DNA of 48,660 bases, taken from positions 1-48,660 of IMG/VR virus record IMGVR_UViG_3300031803_000001; one strand, 5' to 3'. The notes beneath the pieces were generated by a model. The model was not told where the DNA came from. It made no database searches and was given only the letters and a program-made list of their open reading frames with translations. Position numbers and translations under genes: made by a program. Position 1 is the stretch's first letter. Every line of letters begins with the position of its first letter. Below are positions 41,001 through 48,660 of the stretch, in pieces. The stretch is from a virus.

Positions 41001-41109
41001 CGTTTAAGAAAACCCAGCTACCTAAAACTACATTCCAATCCTCAATTGATTTTTGAGGACCAGAAGTATAGATGTGACAACCTTTTTTGCAACAGGCTGG
41101 ATACGCCAT
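38050..41109 (-). CDS. Large tail tip/fibre protein with Cys-pair modules
   Basis: A 1019-residue beta-rich protein. At least four module boundaries carry Cys clusters: CCKKGC near the start, CKECVNCLAC near 335, CENVDC near 575, CSEGNPEFPDC near 835. Each is followed by a jelly-roll-like segment with Trp/Phe/Gly patterns (for example WEDRIHTGDCSW), as in carbohydrate-binding domains. Residues 123-137 repeat the octapeptide SGNFIKTR. It starts one base into the preceding gene and probably makes the central tail tip or adhesin. Confidence 0.62.
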   Translation of the reverse strand: MAYPACCKKGCHIYTSGPQKSIEDWNVVLGSWVFLNEDNFISVDEPFVDFSSFGPGWFTTNFEDPHSGIPSGGNALLSYHRLKSTGSGIIFNKSLSRSVYSSLSCRIDLGDMPSSSAFMKDSSGNFIKTRSGNFIKTAKNEAVNTLKVFFNAVDIDNGYFLKLEVMKPTFDGVLHSRPRLVVSLYDVQSGNESLIEKLQVPSDDGRKILTEINHFLPFVPSEPIVTRTVEFFNTLSINICTFKPDWVNDYAENDPDLMIYASINYESTHGSSLSSAVAEKKLEFLHKRNYNGGTKFGFESIILTGAISIEDINYVQHKEPSGSYPDEEFCKECVNCLACTKWFDFLDSSWEDRIHTGDCSWIDHEDSSSVDGTSLVLTTGDKVYLEGVPFWNFPTIKFRLIALTGLLRVYRNHVVSVDSIWQHLSHVGDGTFIELDFVNGRVRAGFTIRSVDIFFDEMTPEEIHVYTGEYSVMNPNDGRFVYPAADYTFAANDIVTIEFHRIPASITNIYCRIENSSGDKVLYSGYVQNLPHFSVQGGTKQILLSMESGGAVLDRFSMALPSTPIYDNENEDISCENVDCILGMGNDFALSGDITSDNVEIYNTPEGIFHKDLIIEISESTNSVYLDDVNDSSIFGDWDGEPFDLQVVFTYFGEPENTKLTSKIIIYDNGTNRLYITNYYNGYEPSDNNRRICFKLEDDAGNVYGQYDSIYFPHEVPSPTRRHIRKAFHVRLTVFPSENAFTVSAGLIHTQEDLELGSTHHANEFFTFNVSRNSLTLPIKLPKFIPPWELSGNFKVGLEAINLSSGTKLGLFGVTVRRHYPDSISMTPFCSEGNPEFPDCTLDTIAEAELVITDIDSNPDVEEFLFLDGTHRLAYELNSGYKVSNLTWWDNFHTLIDPFDLEVDESTGWIVYFISAKLGIEPSFKIWKTRGILGEPYPTGRVYGPRYGLHSDLFDYIYPTPPIDCTAINRLFETDPSIPPGAGQLVGNAVQNDFRRTALTDIFDGERIDTARVKGREFG

Positions 41110-41579
41110 TATGGTTCTTCACAAACAGTTTCATTATCTCCAGGACACCATGTTTGTACTATGACCCATTCTCTATGTAGTCCAAAATTGAATTGCTGGA
41201 GAATAGCATCTGCTGGTGATTCCCTACAAAAAAACATAAAATTTCTAGCATAAACATTAACAGTACTTACTTCTAGTAATGGGTAAACTGCTATTAGGTC
41301 TCCAGAACTCTCATCATCTACTGGATTGTTAAAATCCAATGCATATGGATGATACTTAAATAACCTATTTGGATTAGAATATAAATCTTCTGCGGAACTA
41401 GCTAGTATAACTGCCCCAGGATTGGTTAATGATAAAGTTCCATCTACTAGTTTTAACCCTGGACCAACCTCGAATTTTTCAACAAACTCAGTTGCCCTAC
41501 TCCATCTATTAGCATCTGAAGCTGAAACAACAGATTTGCCAGCTCTTAATTTCTGTAATGGCCGTTCTGATAAACCCAT
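41109..41579 (-). CDS. Tail-associated protein
   Basis: A 156-residue protein between two large tail genes, acidic and beta-rich, with no known family. The final Cys/Trp-rich strand (FGLHREWVIVQTWCPG) resembles the lead-in to the next tail protein. The start at 41579 is ~34 bp from the preceding stop. Probably a small tail component. Confidence 0.5.
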   Translation of the reverse strand: MGLSERPLQKLRAGKSVVSASDANRWSRATEFVEKFEVGPGLKLVDGTLSLTNPGAVILASSAEDLYSNPNRLFKYHPYALDFNNPVDDESSGDLIAVYPLLEVSTVNVYARNFMFFCRESPADAILQQFNFGLHREWVIVQTWCPGDNETVCEEP

Positions 41580-41613
41580 TAAATGGCTATTTCCTGAAAA
41601 AATATATCAACTT

Positions 41614-42678
41614 CTAGTTTTTTATAAAACTCAGTTGCCCTACTGCCGCTTTTTCGGGGACACCGAAACCAACTTCACTAGTTCTCCATAGGATATTGTT
41701 TCTAGAGTTTCCGGCATCTCGTAGAAGTTTTTCATCCCTAACTCTCAATATTCCATTGTATTCTGTACCAGCAAACAAAGCTTTAAAATCCAGCATAACA
41801 TACGGACTTGGAACAACCGATTTAGTTGATATAATTATTTTCTCTCCGGCTTCCATAAAATCCCCTAAGAAACCACGTACTATATCTAATTCCAGTGTTT
41901 CGTCCCACCGAAGTTTCGTTCTACACTCAAATGAATATGTCACCGCAAATGGATCTGGTACTAATTTATGAGCTCTTAAACCTAAATTACTTGTATCTAT
42001 TACTCGTTTGTATTTTGCTCCAGAAAATCGTACATGACCTGGTGCAAAACCCATACCATTAGGAAAAATGACCCATTCATTATTTAACTGTCCAGTAGTC
42101 TTAATAATCTCTAGCCACTTTGGATTTTTTTGTTTAGGAATTGCTAATGTATGATTTATAGTCGTGTCAGCCCAAAATACAGATTTAGTAAGGTCTACTA
42201 ATTTCTTCTCATTTCCACCAGGATCTGCCCCAAATCCACCTTGCCAAGTAAAAAATGGATCAACTAATTCCCTATATGCTGTCTTTGTGTCCCCATCTTC
42301 TTCAAACAGTGTTGCAGTCTCATTATCTTCAGGCTCCTGTTCTGTTCCGTCACCTACAAAAAACGTTGCTGGATAAGACTTAAAACTACAAGCTATGACA
42401 GCATCAGCATACTCAATATAACCTCTAACACCATCATTAGTTGGAAGTCTTTCTCCAGTAATAGAGATTGATTCTGCATAAATAGGATAAGTAGGATATT
42501 GATCCCGCATAATCTTATTATTGAGAATAAAATTAGTTATAAAGATCCAACGATTTTTATACGGTCCACGATAAATTTTTTCAGCCCTAGCTTCCCCTTC
42601 CATTGGACTAAGCGACTCAACTGATGAGCCATCTTGTTCATAAAATCCATAACCAATTTCTTTACCTGCAATACCCAT
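41614..42678 (-). CDS. Distal tail-like protein
   Basis: A 354-residue protein right after the tape measure gene, the position of distal-tail/baseplate hub proteins in siphoviruses. It is beta-rich with many aromatic residues and Asp/Gly turns (for instance TWQGGFGADPGG) and no membrane segment. Family evidence beyond position is thin. Confidence 0.58.
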   Translation of the reverse strand: MGIAGKEIGYGFYEQDGSSVESLSPMEGEARAEKIYRGPYKNRWIFITNFILNNKIMRDQYPTYPIYAESISITGERLPTNDGVRGYIEYADAVIACSFKSYPATFFVGDGTEQEPEDNETATLFEEDGDTKTAYRELVDPFFTWQGGFGADPGGNEKKLVDLTKSVFWADTTINHTLAIPKQKNPKWLEIIKTTGQLNNEWVIFPNGMGFAPGHVRFSGAKYKRVIDTSNLGLRAHKLVPDPFAVTYSFECRTKLRWDETLELDIVRGFLGDFMEAGEKIIISTKSVVPSPYVMLDFKALFAGTEYNGILRVRDEKLLRDAGNSRNNILWRTSEVGFGVPEKAAVGQLSFIKN

Positions 42679-42682
42679 ACTC

Positions 42683-44827
42683 TTACGGTCCTACTACAGC
42701 TGCTTTCGGATTATCTCTGATTTGTTTTGCAACTCTCAATGCTTTTTCTTCTATATCTCTAATTTTCTCTAGTTTATCAAGCTGTTTATCCATTTTATTT
42801 TCTTGGCTACGTTTTTGTAGTTCATCAGTTAAACCCTGTCCTGAAAAAGAGCCACCTAATCGACCTGAGCTACGTTTAAAATCACTAAACTGTTTATTAA
42901 GTGCTTCTCTTTTACCCCTAAATTCTTCACTAATTTCAAACCTTCTATTGGATTCTTTTCTAGAAGCTTCTTTTCTTTCAGCTTTCTTTGCTGCTGCTTC
43001 CTTAATTTTTGCAATCTCATCTGCGTTTTTCCGTGCCTCTGCTAGTGCCTCTATCTTTAGCTCTCCTATCCATGTATGTTCAGCCTGTAATCGATCTTTT
43101 TCCTTTTGCTTTATCTCCTTTTTATCTCCATCTGGAAGTTGCCAATTCTTGTCGTAATCAACTCTAAGGCCTTCAGCTTCCATTCCTTTAAGAACAGTTT
43201 CTTGTCGCCCAATATCGTAACTCTTAAATTCCCTTAAAGATATACCAAAAGCTTCAAACTTTTCTGATGCTTCCTTAATTTTTACCGCCTCATCCGCCCA
43301 AATTGCTACCTCTTTTTGAGCCATTTCATTGTAACCACGATGTGCACTACTCCTACTGTATTGTTTGCTTGGTAGTGGACCTTCATATGTACCAAACATT
43401 GATGTGGCGGTATACGCAACATCTCTGCCAAATACGTCTGCTTGACTCTTAAAGTTGATTTTTCCAGTATCCACTCCACCTCTTCCTATATCGGTCTGAT
43501 ATCCCCCCATTTTGTATTCTCTATAGGCTTTAAGAGCTTTATGTAATGCTTCAATAGCCCCTGTAATTGCCTCAATGGCATTAATGATAAAAGCATTTTT
43601 ACCAACAGCAGCTGTAAATAGAGACCACTGCTCCTTCATATCCTCTATTTTTCCGACAATTCCGCCAGCAACACCTCCATATTGATCGAGTAGTTCGGTA
43701 CCCTCATCAATAGCTTTATTAGCTACGTCCATAGCTTCAAAAGCAACTTGCCAATTATCTGCCATAACTCTAATAACTGGACCAACTCTAAATCCTGTAG
43801 CTTCCATTGCTTTAAGAACAGCTTCTTGCCGCCCAAAATCGTAACTCTTAAATTCCTTTAAAAACATTATAAAAGCTTCAAATGGATTTTCATCAAATGC
43901 TCTAGCAAATAGGAGTCCTTCCTTATGAGTTTTGCCTAAAGCTTTTGCTACGTCATTAAGATTACTAAAAATACCTTGAAATGCTCTTGTAAATGCTGAA
44001 GCAGTAACTTCAGTTCTTTGACCTAGGGTTTTTCCAAACGTAGCTAATGCCAATACTTCAACTGCTGCAAAACCAGCATTCTTTGCAAACCCTGCTAATC
44101 TTTGACTAATATTAGCAATCTCTGGAGCCATAACAACAAAATTACTCTCCAAAGCCAATAGGGCATTCCCAAAATCTTTTGATGATTGAATTACATCCTC
44201 AAAACCAAAAACGTTAATCATCTTCCCAATATCGTTAGCAAGATTCGACGCACTTGATTTAGTGACAAGAGCTAGCTGAGAAATAGTCTTCGAGAACTGG
44301 AGAATTTGATCAGAACCTCGTAAACCTAATCTAGCACTAATTTCCTCTACTTTCTGAAGTTGAGTAATATCAATTCTTTTAAGACTTTGAGCCATCTCTA
44401 AAGTAGCGTCTCTAAAACCTGATCCTTTTAGACTACTTTGCATTCTTTCTACGAATAAAAATCCATCTTCTAATTTTCCAGCTGATCTAGCAGCTTCTGC
44501 AAGAGGCCCTACTATCGCCCTTATAGCAGCTCTTGCAAGATATATTGCTCCTGCCGCTTTCGCGACTTTACTAAGAGCCGAGTTAAATGCCAAAGCTTTT
44601 TTAGTAGCTGCTTCCTGTTTGCTCATCCATTTTGAAAGTTGTGTCGATAACTGATTTAATGGCTCTAGCGAATTTGAAAAGCCAGTGTTCATAGACTTAC
44701 TTAAAAGATTAGCTCTACCCGTAGCACTAATTAAGCTGTCTTGAAGTTTGTTCATCTCCCTCTGAGTACGTGCAAAATTGGTTTGAAAGGTAATCCTCAA
44801 CCTTGCTAGTTCAGCTAGTACAGTCAT
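42683..44827 (-). CDS. Tape measure protein
   Basis: A 714-residue, largely helical protein with a hydrophobic block (about 90-110), a middle domain of the minor-tail/tape-measure type (FVVMAPEIANISQRLAGFAKNAG then ALATFGKTLGQRTEVTASAFTRAF) and a basic/acidic coiled-coil end. At about 1.5 A per residue it sets a tail of roughly 100 nm. It follows the chaperone pair and shares an ATGA overlap with the frameshifted product. EFKSYDFGRQEAVLKAME and EFKSYDIGRQETVLKGME show an internal duplication. Confidence 0.85.
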   Translation of the reverse strand: MTVLAELARLRITFQTNFARTQREMNKLQDSLISATGRANLLSKSMNTGFSNSLEPLNQLSTQLSKWMSKQEAATKKALAFNSALSKVAKAAGAIYLARAAIRAIVGPLAEAARSAGKLEDGFLFVERMQSSLKGSGFRDATLEMAQSLKRIDITQLQKVEEISARLGLRGSDQILQFSKTISQLALVTKSSASNLANDIGKMINVFGFEDVIQSSKDFGNALLALESNFVVMAPEIANISQRLAGFAKNAGFAAVEVLALATFGKTLGQRTEVTASAFTRAFQGIFSNLNDVAKALGKTHKEGLLFARAFDENPFEAFIMFLKEFKSYDFGRQEAVLKAMEATGFRVGPVIRVMADNWQVAFEAMDVANKAIDEGTELLDQYGGVAGGIVGKIEDMKEQWSLFTAAVGKNAFIINAIEAITGAIEALHKALKAYREYKMGGYQTDIGRGGVDTGKINFKSQADVFGRDVAYTATSMFGTYEGPLPSKQYSRSSAHRGYNEMAQKEVAIWADEAVKIKEASEKFEAFGISLREFKSYDIGRQETVLKGMEAEGLRVDYDKNWQLPDGDKKEIKQKEKDRLQAEHTWIGELKIEALAEARKNADEIAKIKEAAAKKAERKEASRKESNRRFEISEEFRGKREALNKQFSDFKRSSGRLGGSFSGQGLTDELQKRSQENKMDKQLDKLEKIRDIEEKALRVAKQIRDNPKAAVVGP

Positions 44828-45557
44828 AATTTTTTAGCAATTTTATCCATTGCTTGTTTTAGGGACAAACGTTCTTTAGGCTCGTTTACTCCAAATAAAC
44901 AAAGAAATTGTGTTAATGTCAATTTTTTGAATTCTGAAGGAGCAATACCAACTTCAATTACAAAATAATTAAATATCTCTCTCCAATCTATTTCTCTCCA
45001 TGCTTTCTTTTTTTTAGTTCACTAGAGTCTTTCTCTGAAATAGTAGTAAGATTATTCAGCTCATAAAGTTTAACCATGATCTCTTTTCTTTCTTCAGTAG
45101 AAAGATTCCGAATATCCCTAATTTCAATCTCAGGATGTTCATGTTTTGCTGAAAGATAAAGCTGAATAATTTCTCCTTGATGAGTTGCTGTAAATGCTAC
45201 TACTTCGGGGCATTCAAAAGAATATTCAATTTCTTGATCTACATAAACTTCAGATTCAATTGCTCCTTTAACAGGAAGACCATCTTTACCTTTTTCAATC
45301 TCTCCAGGAACCCTAATTTGAACTATAGCTCGTCTTGTTGCACAAGTTTCTAAACAATCAATTAAAAGTTGCTTACGATCTTCTTTAGGAAATTCTTCAA
45401 TTATCTCCTTTAGTTCATAGAGTGGATTATACTTAAAATAGCGAGTAAAATCAGCTAAATCTCCAAGCGTTGCTGGAGAAAACTTGATGACAATTTTTTC
45501 ACTATTAAGTTCATAAGTATGCTCGTAATGAGAAGAACATAAAGGAATAAAAACCAT
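44824..45557 (-). CDS. Tail assembly chaperone GT fusion by -1 frameshift
   Basis: The short chaperone frame ends at 44988. In the -1 frame, coding continues to a stop at 44824-44826, which overlaps the tape measure start by 3 bases. The join is at the slippery A AAA AAA in frame (minus strand 45015-45009, within an eight-A run). The arithmetic closes: 734 bases plus one re-read base give exactly 245 codons. The extension (KKKAWREIDWREIFNYFVIE, then EVGIAPSEFKKLTLTQFLC) is a normal helical protein. This is the conserved two-product tail chaperone arrangement of siphoviruses. Confidence 0.85.
44988..45557 (-). CDS. Tail assembly chaperone G (short product)
   Basis: A 189-residue acidic helical protein, translated without frameshift, ending just after the slippery run (codons 182-183). 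Located between the tail tube and tape measure, it matches gpG-type chaperones that load the tape measure during tail assembly. The EKGKDG insertion (about 90) makes it slightly longer than minimal members. Confidence 0.8.
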   Translation of the reverse strand: MVFIPLCSSHYEHTYELNSEKIVIKFSPATLGDLADFTRYFKYNPLYELKEIIEEFPKEDRKQLLIDCLETCATRRAIVQIRVPGEIEKGKDGLPVKGAIESEVYVDQEIEYSFECPEVVAFTATHQGEIIQLYLSAKHEHPEIEIRDIRNLSTEERKEIMVKLYELNNLTTISEKDSSELKKRKHGEK

Positions 45558-45568
45558 GCAGAAAAACC

Positions 45569-46039
45569 TTAAGCAGGGGTTGGCGTAGTAAAAGTGTAAC
45601 TACCAGAAGACTTCCAATCAAATTTATATTCAACTACTCCATCTGCTGGAACAGAAACTTCCAGATTATTAAGATTAATATGCCCAGTTGTTCCATCAAC
45701 ATTAATTGCATCGCCATCCTCTAGGTCAGTTCCAGCCGCTGAATGCAGATACGCCTTAATAGCATAATTTGACTTTCCAGACCTAAGAAAAGGAGCTTCG
45801 TCGAGTGGATTTAGAGTACTAATCCATTGAGCTGTAATAGAACCTTCTAAATGAGAATTACCGTACCCAAACTCATCGTATCCAGCGGACTTTGAACCAG
45901 TGGTTTCAAATTCTTTAGCTAGTTCTCTAGTTGTATGGCTTGTAATACAAAGTTCTGTATATTCTGTAGCTGAGTCCGTTATATTCTTAATAAATAGTCG
46001 TCCAGATTTTCCATCTTTTCCGTTAATAACAACAGGCAT
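45569..46039 (-). CDS. Major tail tube protein
   Basis: A 156-residue beta-rich protein with the tail-tube layout: MPVVINGKDGKSGRLFI at the start, an insert in the middle, then the FDWKSSGSYTF strand near the end. It sits immediately upstream of the chaperone pair, the usual place for the tube gene. The sequence resembles TP901-1/gpV-type tubes by pattern only. Confidence 0.75.
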   Translation of the reverse strand: MPVVINGKDGKSGRLFIKNITDSATEYTELCITSHTTRELAKEFETTGSKSAGYDEFGYGNSHLEGSITAQWISTLNPLDEAPFLRSGKSNYAIKAYLHSAAGTDLEDGDAINVDGTTGHINLNNLEVSVPADGVVEYKFDWKSSGSYTFTTPTPA

Positions 46040-46052
46040 TTTATTCTCCTAA

Positions 46053-46556
46053 TTAGGTTGAAGCCACATCATCATTGCCGATCATAATAACAACGATATC
46101 CGTTGCTTCAGAACCAGCAGTTAAAGTAATATCATTAAGTACCGAACCAATCCCACTTGCAGATGTTTGAGTTAAAACTCTATGCCCACCACCTGCAATA
46201 ATTGCAGATTCTCCTCCCCAAGTAAACGTAATAATTCTACCTGTCAGACTTACTAATTCTATATTGTGAAGAATTAGTGACTTAACAGTAGCAAAATTTA
46301 ATGTCTCTCCCCAAATATCAACTAGAGTATTTCCATTTAAATCAAGTGTTTCAGTTGCCCCAATACCAATTGAGTATTTCTTATGGAATAATAAATTTGC
46401 TTTATTATCTGCTCCTATTCCATTTGTATAGGCTCCAGTAATAAGATAATCAATTCCACCTTTAATTGTCTCATTACTAATTACATTATCTTCCCGATTA
46501 TAATTATAATTAGAAGAATAACTAAATGAACCATTTAAACTTTTACTAGCTGACAT
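46053..46556 (-). CDS. Tail-associated beta protein
   Basis: A 167-residue beta-rich, Gly/Ser/Thr-rich protein between tail terminator and tube. The Tyr/Asn-rich opening (SFSYSSNYNYNRED) and repetitive beta turns suggest a second tube or a collar protein. It overlaps the next gene start by 11 bp. No family is recognised. Confidence 0.5.
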   Translation of the reverse strand: MSASKSLNGSFSYSSNYNYNREDNVISNETIKGGIDYLITGAYTNGIGADNKANLLFHKKYSIGIGATETLDLNGNTLVDIWGETLNFATVKSLILHNIELVSLTGRIITFTWGGESAIIAGGGHRVLTQTSASGIGSVLNDITLTAGSEATDIVVIMIGNDDVAST

Positions 46557-47358
46557 AATCCACTCTTGTCGTATTAGATGTTACACTAAAAGAAACTTGA
46601 ATTTTCCAAAGACTTGGATAAACTTCTTCAAAAATAGTTTGAATAAAATTCATACCTAAATTAGTTGAATTAGTTAAAATAAATTGGCTATGATTAAAAA
46701 CATTTAGAAGTAAATTAGTCATTGTTTCAGCACCACTTAAACTTTGAATAAACAAATCGAAACCAAGAATTTGTTTTTCTACTCGATTAGTCGTGGCATA
46801 GCCTTCTATAAATTGTCTATCTTCTACAATAGACAAATAAGGTATTTCACTCTGTCCTGGAACAAAACCACCTAAATAAATGGTAGGATCAGTTGAAAGT
46901 TTATAGCCTTCCCACCTAGCTTTAATAGCTTCAAATACTCCTGGGAAAGGCGTTAAATCCTTATCAGCTATTTTTACTAAATCAGGTTCTCTATTAATCC
47001 ACAAACTAATTAAAAGAGTTCCACCGAATACCTGTTCATCAATCTCTTTTATACTTATTGAAGTCCATTCTAAATCTACTACTGTTACTTTTGGATCAAC
47101 TGGAACAAAAGAAGTAGCTGTATAGTCTTGCTTTACTGTTAATAAAAGGTTAGAGACTTCTTTGTAAGTTCTTCCATAACATACAAATGAATAAGTTAAA
47201 ATCTCTTCTTGAAGTAATGTGCTAAATGCCTGAGCTCTACTATGACCTAAGTTCTGAAGAGAAATATAAGGTAGTGACTCCGCTTCTGGAGCAAACCCAC
47301 TAAAGCCTTTAGCGGAATCACTACCAGTATATAAACCCCACAATTTTTTGTAAAACAT
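46546..47358 (-). CDS. Tail terminator-like protein, duplicated
   Basis: A 270-residue protein made of two similar halves. LWGLYTGSD...LPYISLQNLG and RWEGYKLSTD...IPYLSIVEDR are matching segments at about 7-37 and 147-185; each is followed by a comparable beta strand pattern (LLLTVKQDY / LLLNVFNHS). Tail terminators are normally single ~130-residue domains, so this looks like a fused duplicate. It sits in the usual place between neck and tail tube genes. Confidence 0.62.
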   Translation of the reverse strand: MFYKKLWGLYTGSDSAKGFSGFAPEAESLPYISLQNLGHSRAQAFSTLLQEEILTYSFVCYGRTYKEVSNLLLTVKQDYTATSFVPVDPKVTVVDLEWTSISIKEIDEQVFGGTLLISLWINREPDLVKIADKDLTPFPGVFEAIKARWEGYKLSTDPTIYLGGFVPGQSEIPYLSIVEDRQFIEGYATTNRVEKQILGFDLFIQSLSGAETMTNLLLNVFNHSQFILTNSTNLGMNFIQTIFEEVYPSLWKIQVSFSVTSNTTRVDYVS

Positions 47359-47364
47359 AGTACA

Positions 47365-47790
47365 TCAGTTATTCCCAGCAAACCATTGAAGTTCCCGTAG
47401 TACAACTGCTTTGTAATCAATCTTAGGATGGTCTACTTGATCCGCGTAACCAACAAATTCCATAATTGATATTTTAGGACACTCCTTAGTATGCCCTAAA
47501 ATCATTGGATTATTTAATTTCTTTTTTGGGTTTAAGTTCATCAAGATTCTGTGCCATGATTGAATAATGACACCACTTTTAAAATAAAGTATATAAGTAG
47601 AAGATGAATCCCTAACATCGTAATCAAAAAATACCCTATCGGGACTGGGTCTCTGTCTATGCCCATTTAAATTCCAACAGATAATATCAGAATTAGTCCA
47701 TCTATCAATCGATCCATCTGCATTTACTGGAGAATGAAGCGATGACTGAATAGAAAAATAATGCCAACGCAATAGTCTTACTAAACTCAT
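47365..47790 (-). CDS. Head-tail joining region protein
   Basis: A 141-residue basic protein after the connector gene (4-bp overlap), in the position of a head closure (gp7-like) protein. Strands with aromatic residues (SDIICWNLNGHRQRPSPDRVFFDYD) are visible. The role is from position. Confidence 0.5.
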   Translation of the reverse strand: MSLVRLLRWHYFSIQSSLHSPVNADGSIDRWTNSDIICWNLNGHRQRPSPDRVFFDYDVRDSSSTYILYFKSGVIIQSWHRILMNLNPKKKLNNPMILGHTKECPKISIMEFVGYADQVDHPKIDYKAVVLRELQWFAGNN

Positions 47791-48407
47791 GCTTTGCGTA
47801 CCCTATAAACCATAATATGTCTAAAGATATTAGTAAACAATTCATCAGATTTAGGGTGCTGCCTTCCTCCAGAACCATCACCTTCTTTTTTATAAGCGTA
47901 ATTTCCTAACTTTTCAAAAACTTGGGCACCATTCAAATCATTTTCAAACATAGATTTTATCATTTCAGCAGCAGCCACCTTAATGCTGTAATGATCTAAA
48001 CCGCCATCGTAGGTAACTAAAACATTCTTATGTCTTCTCGGAAAGATATATAATGGCGACTCTGTATCAGCTACTGTAATATTGTATTCAGACCATTCAA
48101 TTTCTCCGGTTTCTGGAGTAAACTCAAAGTAATTTGGTCCAAATGTAGTAGTCGTATCTCTATCAAATCTTACCTTTATCGAAGTAAGCGATCTAATAGG
48201 TGGATTTTTTACTAGTACCGAACTGTCTGCTTTTCCATCGTGTTTTTCGTCTGTAAAAGTAAGTAACTCTAATTTTCTGTTTAAATAATCTTCTAGAAAG
48301 ATTTGTGTAGAAGTGATTAATCCATCGACACGAGCTTTGTCGTTTGTTGACAAATCGTTGTACTCTAGATCTTCTAATAATGGACCCGTTGCTGTGAGTA
48401 AAGCCAT
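47787..48407 (-). CDS. Head-tail connector, gp6-like
   Basis: A 206-residue protein with a helical N-terminus (LSTNDKARVDGLITSTQIFLEDYLNRKLE) that matches the gp6-type head-tail connector family (DnaT-like adaptor ring), followed by beta strands (TSIKVRFDRD...) and helices ending in a basic tail. It lies after the decoration-like gene across the circular junction and starts a chain of coupled tail genes. Confidence 0.75.
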   Translation of the reverse strand: MALLTATGPLLEDLEYNDLSTNDKARVDGLITSTQIFLEDYLNRKLELLTFTDEKHDGKADSSVLVKNPPIRSLTSIKVRFDRDTTTTFGPNYFEFTPETGEIEWSEYNITVADTESPLYIFPRRHKNVLVTYDGGLDHYSIKVAAAEMIKSMFENDLNGAQVFEKLGNYAYKKEGDGSGGRQHPKSDELFTNIFRHIMVYRVRKA

Positions 48408-48471
48408 CAGAATACTTCATAAAAAGGAGGTGAGCTATAAGAAATGTACAAGGTCATCTCAAATAGCCCAC

Positions 48472-48660
48472 CGTCCGGGGGAAAATACTAATTAACCTAA
48501 TGCAGAAGGCATTAGATCATTGTCACCAACTTTGCCTGCTGGACCCATCTTGCACTCACCAACAGCTGCAACAAAACTTTCAGCTCCTGGATCAGCAAGA
48601 GCTAATGATACATGAGTAAAATCATTAGCTCTATCCAATGATGCAGAATCAATCTCAATT
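48472..48660. repeat. Terminal redundancy, right copy
   Basis: Second copy of bases 1-189, with G at 48534 in place of A at 63. It shows that the sequence left of 1 continues from 48471. Confidence 0.93.
48492..48660 (-). CDS. Head decoration-like protein, partial second copy of the gene at 21-527
   Basis: The 3' 169 bases of the decoration-like gene are repeated because of the circular opening; the upstream part runs off the end of the window. It is not an additional gene. Confidence 0.9.
   Translation of the reverse strand, partial: IEIDSASLDRANDFTHVSLALADPGAESFVAAVGECKMGPAGKVGDNDLMPSALG

Overview
The window is one complete tailed double-stranded DNA phage genome, a siphovirus-like caudovirus with HK97-type capsid genes. 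Bases 1-189 recur at 48472-48660 with one synonymous difference, so the contig closes on itself with a unit of about 48,471 bp, and the breakpoint lies inside a head-protein gene. Coding DNA is AT-rich. I see no integrase, excisionase, CI-like repressor, tRNA, RNA polymerase or CRISPR array, so a virulent lifestyle is the simplest reading. The host cannot be named from the sequence. The papain-like peptidase, a lipoprotein with an Arg/Ser-rich tail and a Cys-pair-rich tail protein vaguely recall planctomycete-associated proteins, but this is only an impression.

The genome has two opposed arms leaving a control region at about 17.68-18.62 kb. Leftward (minus strand), tandem sigma70-like promoters (17.69-17.75 kb) face a late operon. 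In order it reads: small membrane protein, two tail fibre/spike genes, small structural genes, a C1-type peptidase, lipoprotein, holin-like protein, a membrane-anchored PAS protein, a small membrane protein, large terminase, portal, HK97 gp10-like protein, prohead protease, major capsid protein and decoration-like protein. It then continues through the circular junction to head-tail connector, tail terminator, tail tube, tail chaperone pair (with a -1 frameshift), tape measure and distal tail proteins, ending at 37.2 kb. Rightward (plus strand), 18.6-26.6 kb is an accessory/early zone of small unrecognised genes with promoters, hairpins, repeats and duplicated fragments. From 26.9 to 37.0 kb lies the replication/recombination arm: SNF2-type helicase, RuvC-like resolvase, PD-(D/E)XK nuclease, RecA/Sak4-like ATPase, a probable DNA-binding partner, family A DNA polymerase, and a zinc-finger/TOPRIM primase fused to an AAA+ ATPase. 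The arms converge on a strong hairpin at 37.12-37.16 kb.

The control region combines an A/T-rich segment with an A8T8 tract, a 16-bp-periodic array of inverted and direct 13-bp elements (TGTCA/TGACA cores), a perfect 28-bp palindrome, and a GC-rich structured stretch before the first rightward gene. It looks like an iteron-type origin and/or a master operator between the two programs. The other most unusual item is the PAS sensor domain embedded among lysis-type membrane genes, which could connect lysis or packaging to a cellular signal.
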